NCBI GenBank assembly: GCA_949288725.1
Contig: CASELF010000056.1
Span: 106,245 to 170,244 of the forward strand
Direction of reading: 5' to 3'
DNA: 64,000 nt
Source: an uncultured bacterium
GTDB taxonomy: Bacteria; Cyanobacteriota; Vampirovibrionia; Gastranaerophilales; Gastranaerophilaceae
The translations under genes and the position numbers were made by a program. Positions 56,856 through 64,000 of this stretch are shown here, piece after piece; positions within the stretch are counted from its first letter, which is position 1; every line of letters begins with the position of its first letter. The notes under the pieces were generated by a model. The model was not told the DNA's origin, made no database searches, and was given only the letters and a program-made list of their open reading frames with translations.

Positions 56856-57692
56856 TTAAAATATGGTTTTTCTATGACTATCAGTACCACCAGTTACAAA
56901 CATTTTGAATTGTTTAATAAATTTTTCCAATATAGGTTTTATGGCATTAACATATTCACTATCCCACTTTGAATACTGATAATTCCCTTCAACTCCATTT
57001 ATTCCGTTAGTTTTTAGAAAAGTAAAAAAATCCTCATTAATTTTCTCAGGAGTAACTATAGGATGAGCCCAAGAAAAAATTCCACCGGCTTTCATAACCT
57101 TTTTAGCATCAGAAATATGGTTATTAGAGGCAAATCCTTTCATCAAAGATTGAATATTTTTATCAAAAGGATTAAAGCCTAAACCTACAGCCTCAAACGC
57201 ACTATGGGGTTCTTTATATCCTCGAAACAGAAATTCACATCCGCTCACAAATTTAAAATTTTTATATTTCTCAGGTTCTTGAGAAATTAATGCAATAACT
57301 TCTTTAACGCTGTCAATATTATCATGATCCGTAATCGCAGCAGAAAAAGCTGGCAAATCATCATTTACTTTCTTTGAATTTACAATATGTTTTGCCCAAT
57401 CAGCACATTGTTCAAGAAACTCTTTTGGCGTTAACCTTCCATCAGAAGCTTTTGTATGAAGATGAAAATTTGCTCTAAAATTTTCACCTACTTCATAATG
57501 AAACGGTTTTAAGCGATTAATAATAGTTTTTACTTCATCGGGTCCGGCAACAGAATTTAAGTTTTGGATTTTGCAATTGATACCGAACGTATCGCTCAAA
57601 CCTTTTTGCAAATCTTTTTTAAACATCAAATCTTTAGGATAAGACAATCCCTTAAAAGCCTGTTGATTATTTAAACTATTAATTGAAACCAT
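56856..57692 (-). CDS. PHP-domain metal-dependent hydrolase with F-K-G-L signature
   Basis: The 278-residue PHP-fold protein has HLHTKASDG, ITDHDNID, VSGCEF, WAHPIV and a C-terminal GGTDSHRKTIF, the full set of PHP metal ligands. PHP enzymes are phosphoesterases. The N-terminus NNQQAFKGLSY (Phe13) carries the shared signature. The DNA polymerase and HisK types are less likely given the short length. The substrate is unknown. Confidence 0.85.
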   Translation of the reverse strand: MVSINSLNNQQAFKGLSYPKDLMFKKDLQKGLSDTFGINCKIQNLNSVAGPDEVKTIINRLKPFHYEVGENFRANFHLHTKASDGRLTPKEFLEQCADWAKHIVNSKKVNDDLPAFSAAITDHDNIDSVKEVIALISQEPEKYKNFKFVSGCEFLFRGYKEPHSAFEAVGLGFNPFDKNIQSLMKGFASNNHISDAKKVMKAGGIFSWAHPIVTPEKINEDFFTFLKTNGINGVEGNYQYSKWDSEYVNAIKPILEKFIKQFKMFVTGGTDSHRKTIF

Positions 57693-57739
57693 ATAATAAA
57701 TTTAACATAAATAAGCCCCAAATTGTACAAAAACTATAC

Positions 57740-58288
57740 CTACCATTTTTCAGAACCATACGGAGCATATATTTTGATAATCATATCAATTTTTTCTATT
57801 AATTTTTCAAGTTTATCTTTTAATTCAGGATTAGTATTTAGCATTCTTTTATATTTTAGTTTTTCTTCTTTTAACCCTTTAACATGATTAATAATATTTT
57901 CTCGCTCTTCTAAAAGCCAATTATAATATCCACACTCCGGAGGCACAACAGCCCAAGGAGAACTCGGAAATCTTTTACAAACATCCAATCTATCATTGTA
58001 TCTTGAACATAAGTTTCCTGTTAAATACCGACAAGTATAAAAAGTTCTATTTCTATAATCCGGAATATTTTCAACAAGTTCTTTATCGATTCTCATTGCA
58101 GCCTCTACAGATTCAAAAGGTACAAACAATTCTAAAAAATCAATTGCTTCTTTATCACCTTCTAAAGCCATTTTTTGCAATTCATAATAAGAAACGGATG
58201 CGGTTACAACCCGACAACACTTGCCGCACATTTTGCATAATTGTTGAGGACGCTTATCTACAAATTCTTGTAACGTTTCTACCTTCAT
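57740..58288 (-). CDS. YkgJ-like cysteine-cluster protein
   Basis: The 182-residue protein has CKMCGKCCRV near the N-terminus and CRYLTGNLCSRYNDRLDVCK followed by RFP later, the YkgJ pattern. The last 60 residues are a charged helical tail. It is divergent from the TolC gene. It is not closely similar to the YkgJ protein at 53916. Confidence 0.85.
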   Translation of the reverse strand: MKVETLQEFVDKRPQQLCKMCGKCCRVVTASVSYYELQKMALEGDKEAIDFLELFVPFESVEAAMRIDKELVENIPDYRNRTFYTCRYLTGNLCSRYNDRLDVCKRFPSSPWAVVPPECGYYNWLLEERENIINHVKGLKEEKLKYKRMLNTNPELKDKLEKLIEKIDMIIKIYAPYGSEKW

Positions 58289-58363
58289 AAAAGTATTATA
58301 TACCTATTTATAAAAATAACATATACAACATCATTATATCTTTGTTTTTGATAAAATTTTAAT

Positions 58364-59665
58364 ATGAAAAAATTATTAGTCGTATTTATATTGATTTTAA
58401 CTTTACAAATAAGAGCATTAGCAGATCAAAAAATCCAAAAAATCTATTTAAAAGATGCTATAAATATCGCATTGGAAAATAATATAGATTTACAAGCTGC
58501 AAAATTAGAACAAAACATTGCAAAAAACAATATAAAAACAGCCAATAGACTTCAAAACCCATCATTGGATGCTTTCTACTTTATGGGAGGCGCAGGACGC
58601 AGCGAGCCTAAACAAATCGGAATAAGTGAAAATATAGAAATCGCAAAAAGAAAAGCCAGAAAAAATTTAGCTGAATCAAATCTTAAATTAGTAGAAAAGA
58701 ATATTGATTATAACGTTTTCGATCTAAAAATGGATGTTAGAGAGGCTTATATTAATTTAGTAGCCACAAAATCAATTCTTGATACCCTTGAGCAACAACA
58801 AGAATTACAAGAAGAATTACTAAAAATCGCCAAAAACAGGGTAAAAAATCATACCACACAGAATATTGATGTAATCCAAGCAGAAATAGCATTAAATCAA
58901 ATGATTACACAAGTTAATACTGCTCGTGTTAACGTAAAAAAAGCACTAGCTGATTTTAATAAAGTAATAAATACACCAGATGATATAATATATGATAGCA
59001 AAGATAATTTATTTTTAGAGGAAAACAATTTTGCGGAAATGCTAACCCCACCACCTAACCTAAAATTTCCAAAAGCCTCAGAAATTATACCCAAAATTCT
59101 AGAAAATCGTTATGACATACAAATAGCAAAACAAGAAATCGATATAGCAGAAAAAAATCTGACAGTAACAGCAAGACAAAGAATTCCGGACTTACAAATC
59201 ACAGGGGGATATGCTTACCAATTAGGTTCAGTTACAAGTAGCGGAAACTTTAATAGCGGAGCCTATGCCGGAGCAAGTTTAGTAAATATTCCACTGTTTT
59301 ATAACTATTCTCCGGAAATTCAAAATGCAGTAATAAAATTAAAACAAGCAGAATTAAAATACGACTCCACAAAAAATCGAGCAGTAAAAGATATCAGTTC
59401 TGCCTACGAAAGATTTTTAACCGCCGCAGATAACCTAAATCATTATGAAAGTAAAATTGTTAAAAGTTCTGAAGAACTTATCAATACATCAAAAGATAGT
59501 TATGAAGCAGGCAAATCCGATATAACCGCATTGATAGTAATGAAGCAATCATATAAATCAATCATAATCGGCTACACCCAATCACTAGCCGAATATTACA
59601 GCAGTTGGACTAACTTTTTAAGAGAGATTAATGACGAAGACTTTTCTTTCTTAGAGAATTTATAA
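58364..59665 (+). CDS. TolC-family outer membrane efflux protein
   Basis: The 433-residue protein has a signal peptide (KKLLVVFILILTLQIRALA) and two repeats of the OEP domain with long coiled-coil helices, starting YLKDAINIALENNIDLQAAK. It should form a trimeric outer-membrane channel. No inner-membrane pump or adaptor gene adjoins, so its partner is elsewhere. No clear ribosome site precedes the ATG. Confidence 0.88.
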   Translation: MKKLLVVFILILTLQIRALADQKIQKIYLKDAINIALENNIDLQAAKLEQNIAKNNIKTANRLQNPSLDAFYFMGGAGRSEPKQIGISENIEIAKRKARKNLAESNLKLVEKNIDYNVFDLKMDVREAYINLVATKSILDTLEQQQELQEELLKIAKNRVKNHTTQNIDVIQAEIALNQMITQVNTARVNVKKALADFNKVINTPDDIIYDSKDNLFLEENNFAEMLTPPPNLKFPKASEIIPKILENRYDIQIAKQEIDIAEKNLTVTARQRIPDLQITGGYAYQLGSVTSSGNFNSGAYAGASLVNIPLFYNYSPEIQNAVIKLKQAELKYDSTKNRAVKDISSAYERFLTAADNLNHYESKIVKSSEELINTSKDSYEAGKSDITALIVMKQSYKSIIIGYTQSLAEYYSSWTNFLREINDEDFSFLENL

Positions 59666-59752
59666 TCCGATTTATAAATCTATAAATAATACCGCAAATT
59701 TATTTTTTACAAGTTTTATTATACATGTACTATTAACAAAAAGGAGACTTAA

Positions 59753-60121
59753 ATGTATACTAATTATTCTAATAATTCCCAACAACCAACATTCGGAATC
59801 TTTAGATTTTCTGATGGTGCAAAAGATATAATAAAAAAGAATATTAAAACTCCAGAAAAAATAAAAAAATTTGAGGAATTATGTAATAGTGAGTTAACCG
59901 GTAAAAGAATGAATCGAGAAATTTCAGTTAATGCCTCACTTAAAAATGGCTCATATTCCGGTTCTAAATTGACAGCCAACCCTGGTGATAAATGGTATCA
60001 ACAAGGATTTTTCCAATCACCACTATCCTTTTTAGAAAAAATGATTAATAAAGCAGATGAAGTTCAAAATAAAAATGAACTTTCTAAATCAATAGATTCC
60101 ATTATAGATAAATTAGTATAA
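59753..60121 (+). CDS. Small hypothetical protein with F-G signature
   Basis: This 122-residue protein has no recognised family. The N-terminus SNNSQQPTFGIFRF (Phe14) carries the shared signature. A good AAGGAGAC site supports the start, and a terminator follows. Confidence 0.65.
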   Translation: MYTNYSNNSQQPTFGIFRFSDGAKDIIKKNIKTPEKIKKFEELCNSELTGKRMNREISVNASLKNGSYSGSKLTANPGDKWYQQGFFQSPLSFLEKMINKADEVQNKNELSKSIDSIIDKLV

Positions 60122-60145
60122 CGGTAAAATTATGAAATATTATAA

Positions 60146-60183
60146 ATATAGCACCACGCTTTGCACAAAGTGTGGTGCTATAT
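60146..60183 (+). terminator. Terminator
   Basis: A stem of about 17 bp (60146-60162 with 60167-60183, one G-T pair) with a GCAC loop and T-rich 3' flank follows the F-G signature gene. Confidence 0.85.
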
Positions 60184-60213
60184 TTTAAAAGGGCAAGTTG
60201 TAAAGGCATTCCC

Positions 60214-60517
60214 CCCTCTCCAGTGTGAGTGAGTTAGGGTGAGGGTTAGTTCAAAATTCCCTCTCCTGTGGGAGAGGGCTAGGGTAAAGGGTGGTTCAAA
60301 TTCCCTCTCCGAGGGGAGAGGGCTAGGGTGAGGGGTGGTTCAAATATTCCTCTCCTGTGGGAGAGGGATAGGGTGAAGGGTGGTTCAAATTTCCCTCTCC
60401 TGTGGGAGAGGGTTAGAGTGAAGGGTGGTTCAAATTTTCCTCTCCGATGGGAGAGGGTTAGAGTGAAGGATGGTTCAAATTTCCCTCTCCTGTGGGAGAG
60501 GGCTAGAGTGAGGGGCA
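60214..60517. repeat. GC-rich 45-bp tandem repeat array, about seven copies
   Basis: Copies begin near 60214, 60259, 60303, 60348, 60393, 60438 and 60483, with a 44-45 bp period. Each holds an 8-bp inverted repeat (CCCTCTCC...GGAGAGGG) followed by a G-rich stretch and TGGTTCAAAT. The array is much richer in GC than its surroundings. Because 45 is divisible by 3, spurious open frames with 15-residue repeats appear on both strands. Confidence 0.92.
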
Positions 60518-60526
60518 GAAAGATTG

Positions 60527-60940
60527 CTAACAAGCACCTATTGCCTTTAATATTGCAATCATACCCTCTGCTGCAATATCATTTATTATTTTTCCTTCTT
60601 CATTAAAATAATAAAAATTCATAATACGAGCAGAAAAAGACTTACCGGTAGGCTTAATTCCTAGGAATTCACCATCATGAGTACCTGTACAAGTCCAATT
60701 AACAGCAACGATATTACGCTCTGCAACCATATCTTCAATTTTCCATTGAACATTAGAAAATCCTGAACGCATAAAATGTACGACAGATAAATATCCTTCC
60801 CCGCCAACTAAAGGCTCAGGCGAAACAGGTGTTGTAAATTTAGCATTTGCGCTTATTAATTGATTTGCCAAATTTAAATCTGCAGTATTTATCATAACTT
60901 CAAACTTTTTCATAGAATTTTTATTTTGTTCAATATTCAT
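60527..60940 (-). CDS. SnoaL-like/ester-cyclase family protein
   Basis: The 137-residue protein has a SnoaL-like (NTF2-fold) pattern: VVHFMRSGFSNVQWKIEDMV, TGTHDGEFLGIKPTGKSFSA and FNEEGKI. The start at 60940 (MNIEQN) has GGAGATAAG upstream. Its 3' end abuts the repeat array. It lies 48 bases downstream of the HxlR regulator gene, on the same strand, probably as a regulated unit. Confidence 0.83.
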   Translation of the reverse strand: MNIEQNKNSMKKFEVMINTADLNLANQLISANAKFTTPVSPEPLVGGEGYLSVVHFMRSGFSNVQWKIEDMVAERNIVAVNWTCTGTHDGEFLGIKPTGKSFSARIMNFYYFNEEGKIINDIAAEGMIAILKAIGAC

Positions 60941-60988
60941 ACTTATCTCCAATCCATTAAAAATGTAATACAAATTGATATTAAAAAA

Positions 60989-61354
60989 CTATACAACTTC
61001 AAGACTACCCTTATAGGCACAAGGGATATTTTCTTCTTTAAGATATTTCATACCCCACTTATTCAATTCAACAATTGCAGGGATTAATGCTTCTCCTCTT
61101 TTCGTCAGGGAATACTCTGTTTTAGGTGGAACAACAGGATATAACTTTCTATTAATAATCCCATCGGCCTCCAACTCTTTCAATTGTTGAATAAGCATTT
61201 TAGGCGTTGCATGCGCAATCAATTTTTGCAGTTCACTATATCTTAGAGTTTTACCAATAAGGTGACCAATTATAACTCCCTTATATTTTCCGCCTATAAT
61301 CTCCATAGTAACCTCAAGAGGACATTGATATTCTGTTTTCTTTTGTTTTACCAT
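60989..61354 (-). CDS. HxlR-family winged-helix regulator
   Basis: The 121-residue protein has the HxlR pattern: CPLEVTMEIIGGKYKGVIIG (conserved N-terminal Cys), LRYSELQKLI, TPKMLIQQLKELEADGII and YSLTKRGEAL. Members sense reactive electrophiles or oxidants. The ATG at 61354 has GGAAG upstream. It likely controls the SnoaL-like gene that follows. Confidence 0.9.
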   Translation of the reverse strand: MVKQKKTEYQCPLEVTMEIIGGKYKGVIIGHLIGKTLRYSELQKLIAHATPKMLIQQLKELEADGIINRKLYPVVPPKTEYSLTKRGEALIPAIVELNKWGMKYLKEENIPCAYKGSLEVV

Positions 61355-61477
61355 AAACAATCTTCCTACTTTCTATAACATATTATATAATATTTTTTAC
61401 AAAATATTAATTATTTTTAAAAATGCCCGCAAAATTTTTTTTTACGTGTTTTATTACCTGTAAAAATAGGAGGTTAT

Positions 61478-61843
61478 ATGCAATTAAATATCAATCCAAA
61501 AACACAACAAACAAGTTTTCAAGCCCTTTATATGCCACCCAAAAAAGAACTTACGGCAAAATTAGGCGAATATGTAGCAGAACAAGCAGAAAAAGCAAGA
61601 CCTGAATTGGAAAAAATTTCAGGGGATCTTCAAATGTACATCAAACCAATTGCTAACAAGAATGTTGAAAACCAAGGTTTTGATATTGAAGTTAATAACT
61701 TAATTTGCCAATATTGTATAGGATTTGGAGCATCAAAAGTAAGACTTAATGAAACAAATGAGAAAAATCCTTTACAAAAATTGTTAATATCCAAAGCAAA
61801 AGAAGCATATACTGATTGTAAAGAAAACAGTCTAGTAGTTTAA
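61478..61843 (+). CDS. Small hypothetical protein with F-Q-A-L signature
   Basis: This 121-residue protein has no recognised family. The N-terminus NPKTQQTSFQALYM (Phe14) matches the signature of nearby proteins. A CQYC pair lies in the middle. AGGAGG precedes the ATG. Confidence 0.65.
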   Translation: MQLNINPKTQQTSFQALYMPPKKELTAKLGEYVAEQAEKARPELEKISGDLQMYIKPIANKNVENQGFDIEVNNLICQYCIGFGASKVRLNETNEKNPLQKLLISKAKEAYTDCKENSLVV

Positions 61844-62031
61844 TTTCCAAAAACAATTATAAAATTATCAAAAATTATATTATGTTTTTGCATTCTCAAA
61901 TTATGTAAGTTTTAGATCTAAACTTGCAATATAATCTATTGGATTTGTATCCTTTAAATTTTGGTAACAACAAAACTAATCAGTGACAGATTACTAATTT
62001 TAGAACCTCAAAAAACAAATAAAATACTATT

Positions 62032-63102
62032 TTAAATTTTACCCAAATACGGTTTTAGTAATTTTGCTTTTATCAATTTTAACAACTCTCCAATATACAC
62101 TGTAACAATGATACCTATAACAAAATAAAAATAGGTTGATTTTATCGGACAGTAGAACCAATATATATCAGAAGCATTTTTCACATCAAAAGAAAGCCCT
62201 TTTAAGGTAAGCAGGGAATAAGTCATCGTATTAAAAATTAAAAGATGATTAGCCATTATGTGATAACTATTTTTACCAATTTTTTGGATGAAACTCCAAT
62301 TTCCTAAATATGAATAAAAAACTTCAACAATAAATAATGTAATATAAATTCCTGTTAAACTTGTGGCAATTGCAAGCCAAGGATTAAAGAATTTTCCCCA
62401 AACTAAAAGATAATGCAACCCTATACCTTCCAAAGGAGAAAAATCGGTATTAAATAGCCATAAAATTCCCTGTAAAATTAAAACCGAATATACCACTTTG
62501 GAATTAAATATATTAATTTTGTCTTTAACTTTATTATTATAAAGAAATCCTAAATGAATAAAAAATAAAGCGAAAAAACTTCTTATAAAAGGCAAAACAT
62601 ATATATTATCTGAATATTTATCACAATTTGCAGCAATAATTGCAAATATCAGATAAATAAAAAGTCTTGCTAAAGAATTCATTTTGACATAAGAAAAAAT
62701 CTTATACAAAATAAGTGTTAAAAATAAACACGGGACAAACCATAAAGGGGAAATCAAATCCAACTGATGCCCTGTCAAAAACGGAATTACTAATTCATTG
62801 AATAAATTAACCGGCATTCCCCAAAATTTGCCTACAAAAGGTGTAATTGCAAGAGTTATGAGAAGATAAACAATCTCATATAAAAAATATGGGAGCATAA
62901 GACTTTTTAATCTTCTGCAAACAAATTCCCAAAATCCATATTTTTCATTAAAGAGCATACCTGCAATAAAGAAAAATAAAATAACCTGAAAAGAATATGG
63001 CGGGAACATTGGAATTAAAGAAAATTCTAAATGCCCTGATACAACAACTAAAATAGCAACAGCCTTCAAAAAATTTATTTTATTGTCAAACACCTTTATC
63101 AT
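62032..63102 (-). CDS. Acyltransferase 3 family membrane protein
   Basis: The 356-residue protein has about ten membrane segments and the N-terminal NKINFLKAVAILVVVSGHLE pattern of membrane O-acyltransferases. It differs from the copy in the glycan operon. It lies three bases downstream of the DUF1349-like gene, so the two are co-translated. The target is probably a surface glycan. Confidence 0.85.
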   Translation of the reverse strand: MIKVFDNKINFLKAVAILVVVSGHLEFSLIPMFPPYSFQVILFFFIAGMLFNEKYGFWEFVCRRLKSLMLPYFLYEIVYLLITLAITPFVGKFWGMPVNLFNELVIPFLTGHQLDLISPLWFVPCLFLTLILYKIFSYVKMNSLARLFIYLIFAIIAANCDKYSDNIYVLPFIRSFFALFFIHLGFLYNNKVKDKINIFNSKVVYSVLILQGILWLFNTDFSPLEGIGLHYLLVWGKFFNPWLAIATSLTGIYITLFIVEVFYSYLGNWSFIQKIGKNSYHIMANHLLIFNTMTYSLLTLKGLSFDVKNASDIYWFYCPIKSTYFYFVIGIIVTVYIGELLKLIKAKLLKPYLGKI

Positions 63103-63105
63103 AAG

Positions 63106-63696
63106 TTATTTATGCTCCATCCACAAACAATCTGATATAATCATATTGCTAAATACAGCCTTGAAAGAAGAATCTTCGGGACTGCAAGCATACACTCCAA
63201 TATTAACTTCATTACAAGCCCTGGTTAAATGACATATACGCATTTGTTTAAACTCAACACCATCAATACTATTTTCAATACAAAAATCATTTTCCCTTCT
63301 GCTTAACCTATAATACATTTCAGTAATATCAGAAGAAATATCTACTGTAGCCCAATCAGAAAAGGCATTATTTGTTACCACACTGCCTAAACGTTGAAAA
63401 TTGTCGTTTTCATATTCAACAGAAACTTTTAACCAATTATCACTGTCCAAATATAAAATAATACCGGCTTGATCAAAACGCTTCTTAGAAAAATACTTAA
63501 CTTTCACAGTAAAAGAAAAATATTTTTCACAAATATTCATTTGAACAAAAGGCGCATTGTCATGCTTAAAATTATAATAAGTATTTTGCCATAAATCAGT
63601 ATTTGGTTTGGTTATAAATTCCAAAGTATCATCTACTATAGATATATTCGGAGAATTATAATACTTAAGGTTTTCTTTCAAAAAATATCTTCTCAT
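63106..63696 (-). CDS. DUF1349-like concanavalin-fold protein
   Basis: The protein of about 196 residues has the DUF1349 pattern: DQAGIILYLDSDNWLKVSVE and YYRLSRRENDFCIENSIDG. The fold is jelly-roll like and often binds sugars. An in-frame ATG at 63720 could add eight residues. It is coupled to the acyltransferase gene. Confidence 0.78.
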   Translation of the reverse strand: MRRYFLKENLKYYNSPNISIVDDTLEFITKPNTDLWQNTYYNFKHDNAPFVQMNICEKYFSFTVKVKYFSKKRFDQAGIILYLDSDNWLKVSVEYENDNFQRLGSVVTNNAFSDWATVDISSDITEMYYRLSRRENDFCIENSIDGVEFKQMRICHLTRACNEVNIGVYACSPEDSSFKAVFSNMIISDCLWMEHK

Positions 63697-63931
63697 ATAA
63701 AAATTATACCTTAAAAACATTTTCCCCTATATACCACTAAAGATTACCACAGAATTTTAGTGCTAAACTATATTTATATTATGAATAAAAACACAGTTTT
63801 TATATATTTAATAAAACTTATAACACAGACAATTTTTTCAAAAGTAAATACTTTATATTAATATAGGGGAAGATAAAAATACAAATTACCTGAAATAATT
63901 TACCTCAAAATGTGTAAGAAGGATTATATCT

Positions 63932-64000
63932 ATGATAATTAGAATAAATCAACCATATTTAAAACAGGCAATGCAAGAAATTATATTAAATGGTTTGCAA
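63932..64000 (+). CDS. Start of a partial gene running off the window
   Basis: An ATG at 63932 with AAGGA upstream opens a frame of 23 codons to the window edge (MIIRINQPYLKQAM...). It is too short to classify. The 230 bp upstream are AT-rich with no other gene. Confidence 0.5.
   Translation, partial: MIIRINQPYLKQAMQEIILNGLQ

Noticed and set aside
60214..60517. Possible CRISPR array
   Set aside because: The units are contiguous 45-bp repeats with no unique spacers, each has an internal hairpin, and no cas genes are nearby.
60279..60606. Repetitive open frames on both strands (15-residue LSHRRG-type repeats)
   Set aside because: They arise because the 45-bp tandem unit is a multiple of three. 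There is no ribosome site and the composition follows the DNA repeat.

Overview
The window comes from an AT-rich, diderm bacterium with compact, operon-packed coding on both strands. Outer-membrane biology is explicit: LpxA (lipid A), a heptose-kinase-like RfaE1, an O-antigen ligase, a TolC-family channel and a CDP-dideoxysugar glycan locus. The best guess is a gut-type non-photosynthetic relative of Cyanobacteria (Vampirovibrionia/Melainabacteria, Gastranaerophilales-like). It rests on AT-richness, a DUF4330-like protein beside the O-antigen ligase, and many small proteins with a shared N-terminal F-[QKG]-[AG] signature. This is inference from recall, not a database result.

Layout. 0-3 kb: rplM-rpsI, an unknown protein and an M29 aminopeptidase. 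3-8.9 kb: lpxA, a secreted phospholipase-D-like protein, a ChbG/HpnK-type deacetylase, a GtrB-like glycosyltransferase and an iron alcohol dehydrogenase. 9-14.5 kb: a dicarboxylate/amino-acid symporter coupled to ileS, an unknown helical protein, a TSCPD protein and tRNA-Ala(TGC). 14.8-20.7 kb: a large calpain-like cysteine peptidase with YxxNG repeats, a flavodoxin-ferredoxin protein, a DNA glycosylase, a cupin, an ArsR regulator divergent from a zinc-ribbon PTPS-like protein, and an MBL hydrolase.

20.7-37 kb: a 15-kb minus-strand surface-glycan operon. Transcription order: a catalytically degenerate tyrosine recombinase, two GT2 enzymes, rfbF-rfbG-rfbH (CDP-glucose to a CDP-3,6-dideoxy-4-ketohexose), a split transketolase pair, a 1054-residue aldolase-glycosyltransferase fusion, a second split transketolase pair, an acyltransferase, an epimerase whose 3' end contains a run of ten G, and an SDR. 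An intact recombinase lies just upstream, and the gap between the two recombinase genes carries 17-bp inverted repeats. Together these suggest a phase-variable locus for an unusual, probably branched-chain, deoxysugar.

37-44.3 kb: rplU-rpmA and a tightly overlapping murF-mraY-murD-ftsW/rodA-murG cluster. 44-51.4 kb: an M16 peptidase, a RelA/SpoT-like protein and an rfaE1-DUF4330-O-antigen ligase operon, preceded by a candidate small RNA or attenuated leader. 51.7-64 kb is an accessory-looking stretch: a Spy/CpxP-like protein, an XRE regulator divergent from an acetyltransferase across a 34-bp perfect palindrome, two YkgJ-like Cys-cluster proteins, a second calpain-like protein beside a paralogue of the 13.3-kb protein, several small F-[QKG]-[AG] proteins, a PHP hydrolase, TolC, a GC-rich 45-bp tandem repeat array, a SnoaL-like/HxlR pair, an acyltransferase, a DUF1349 protein and the start of one further gene.
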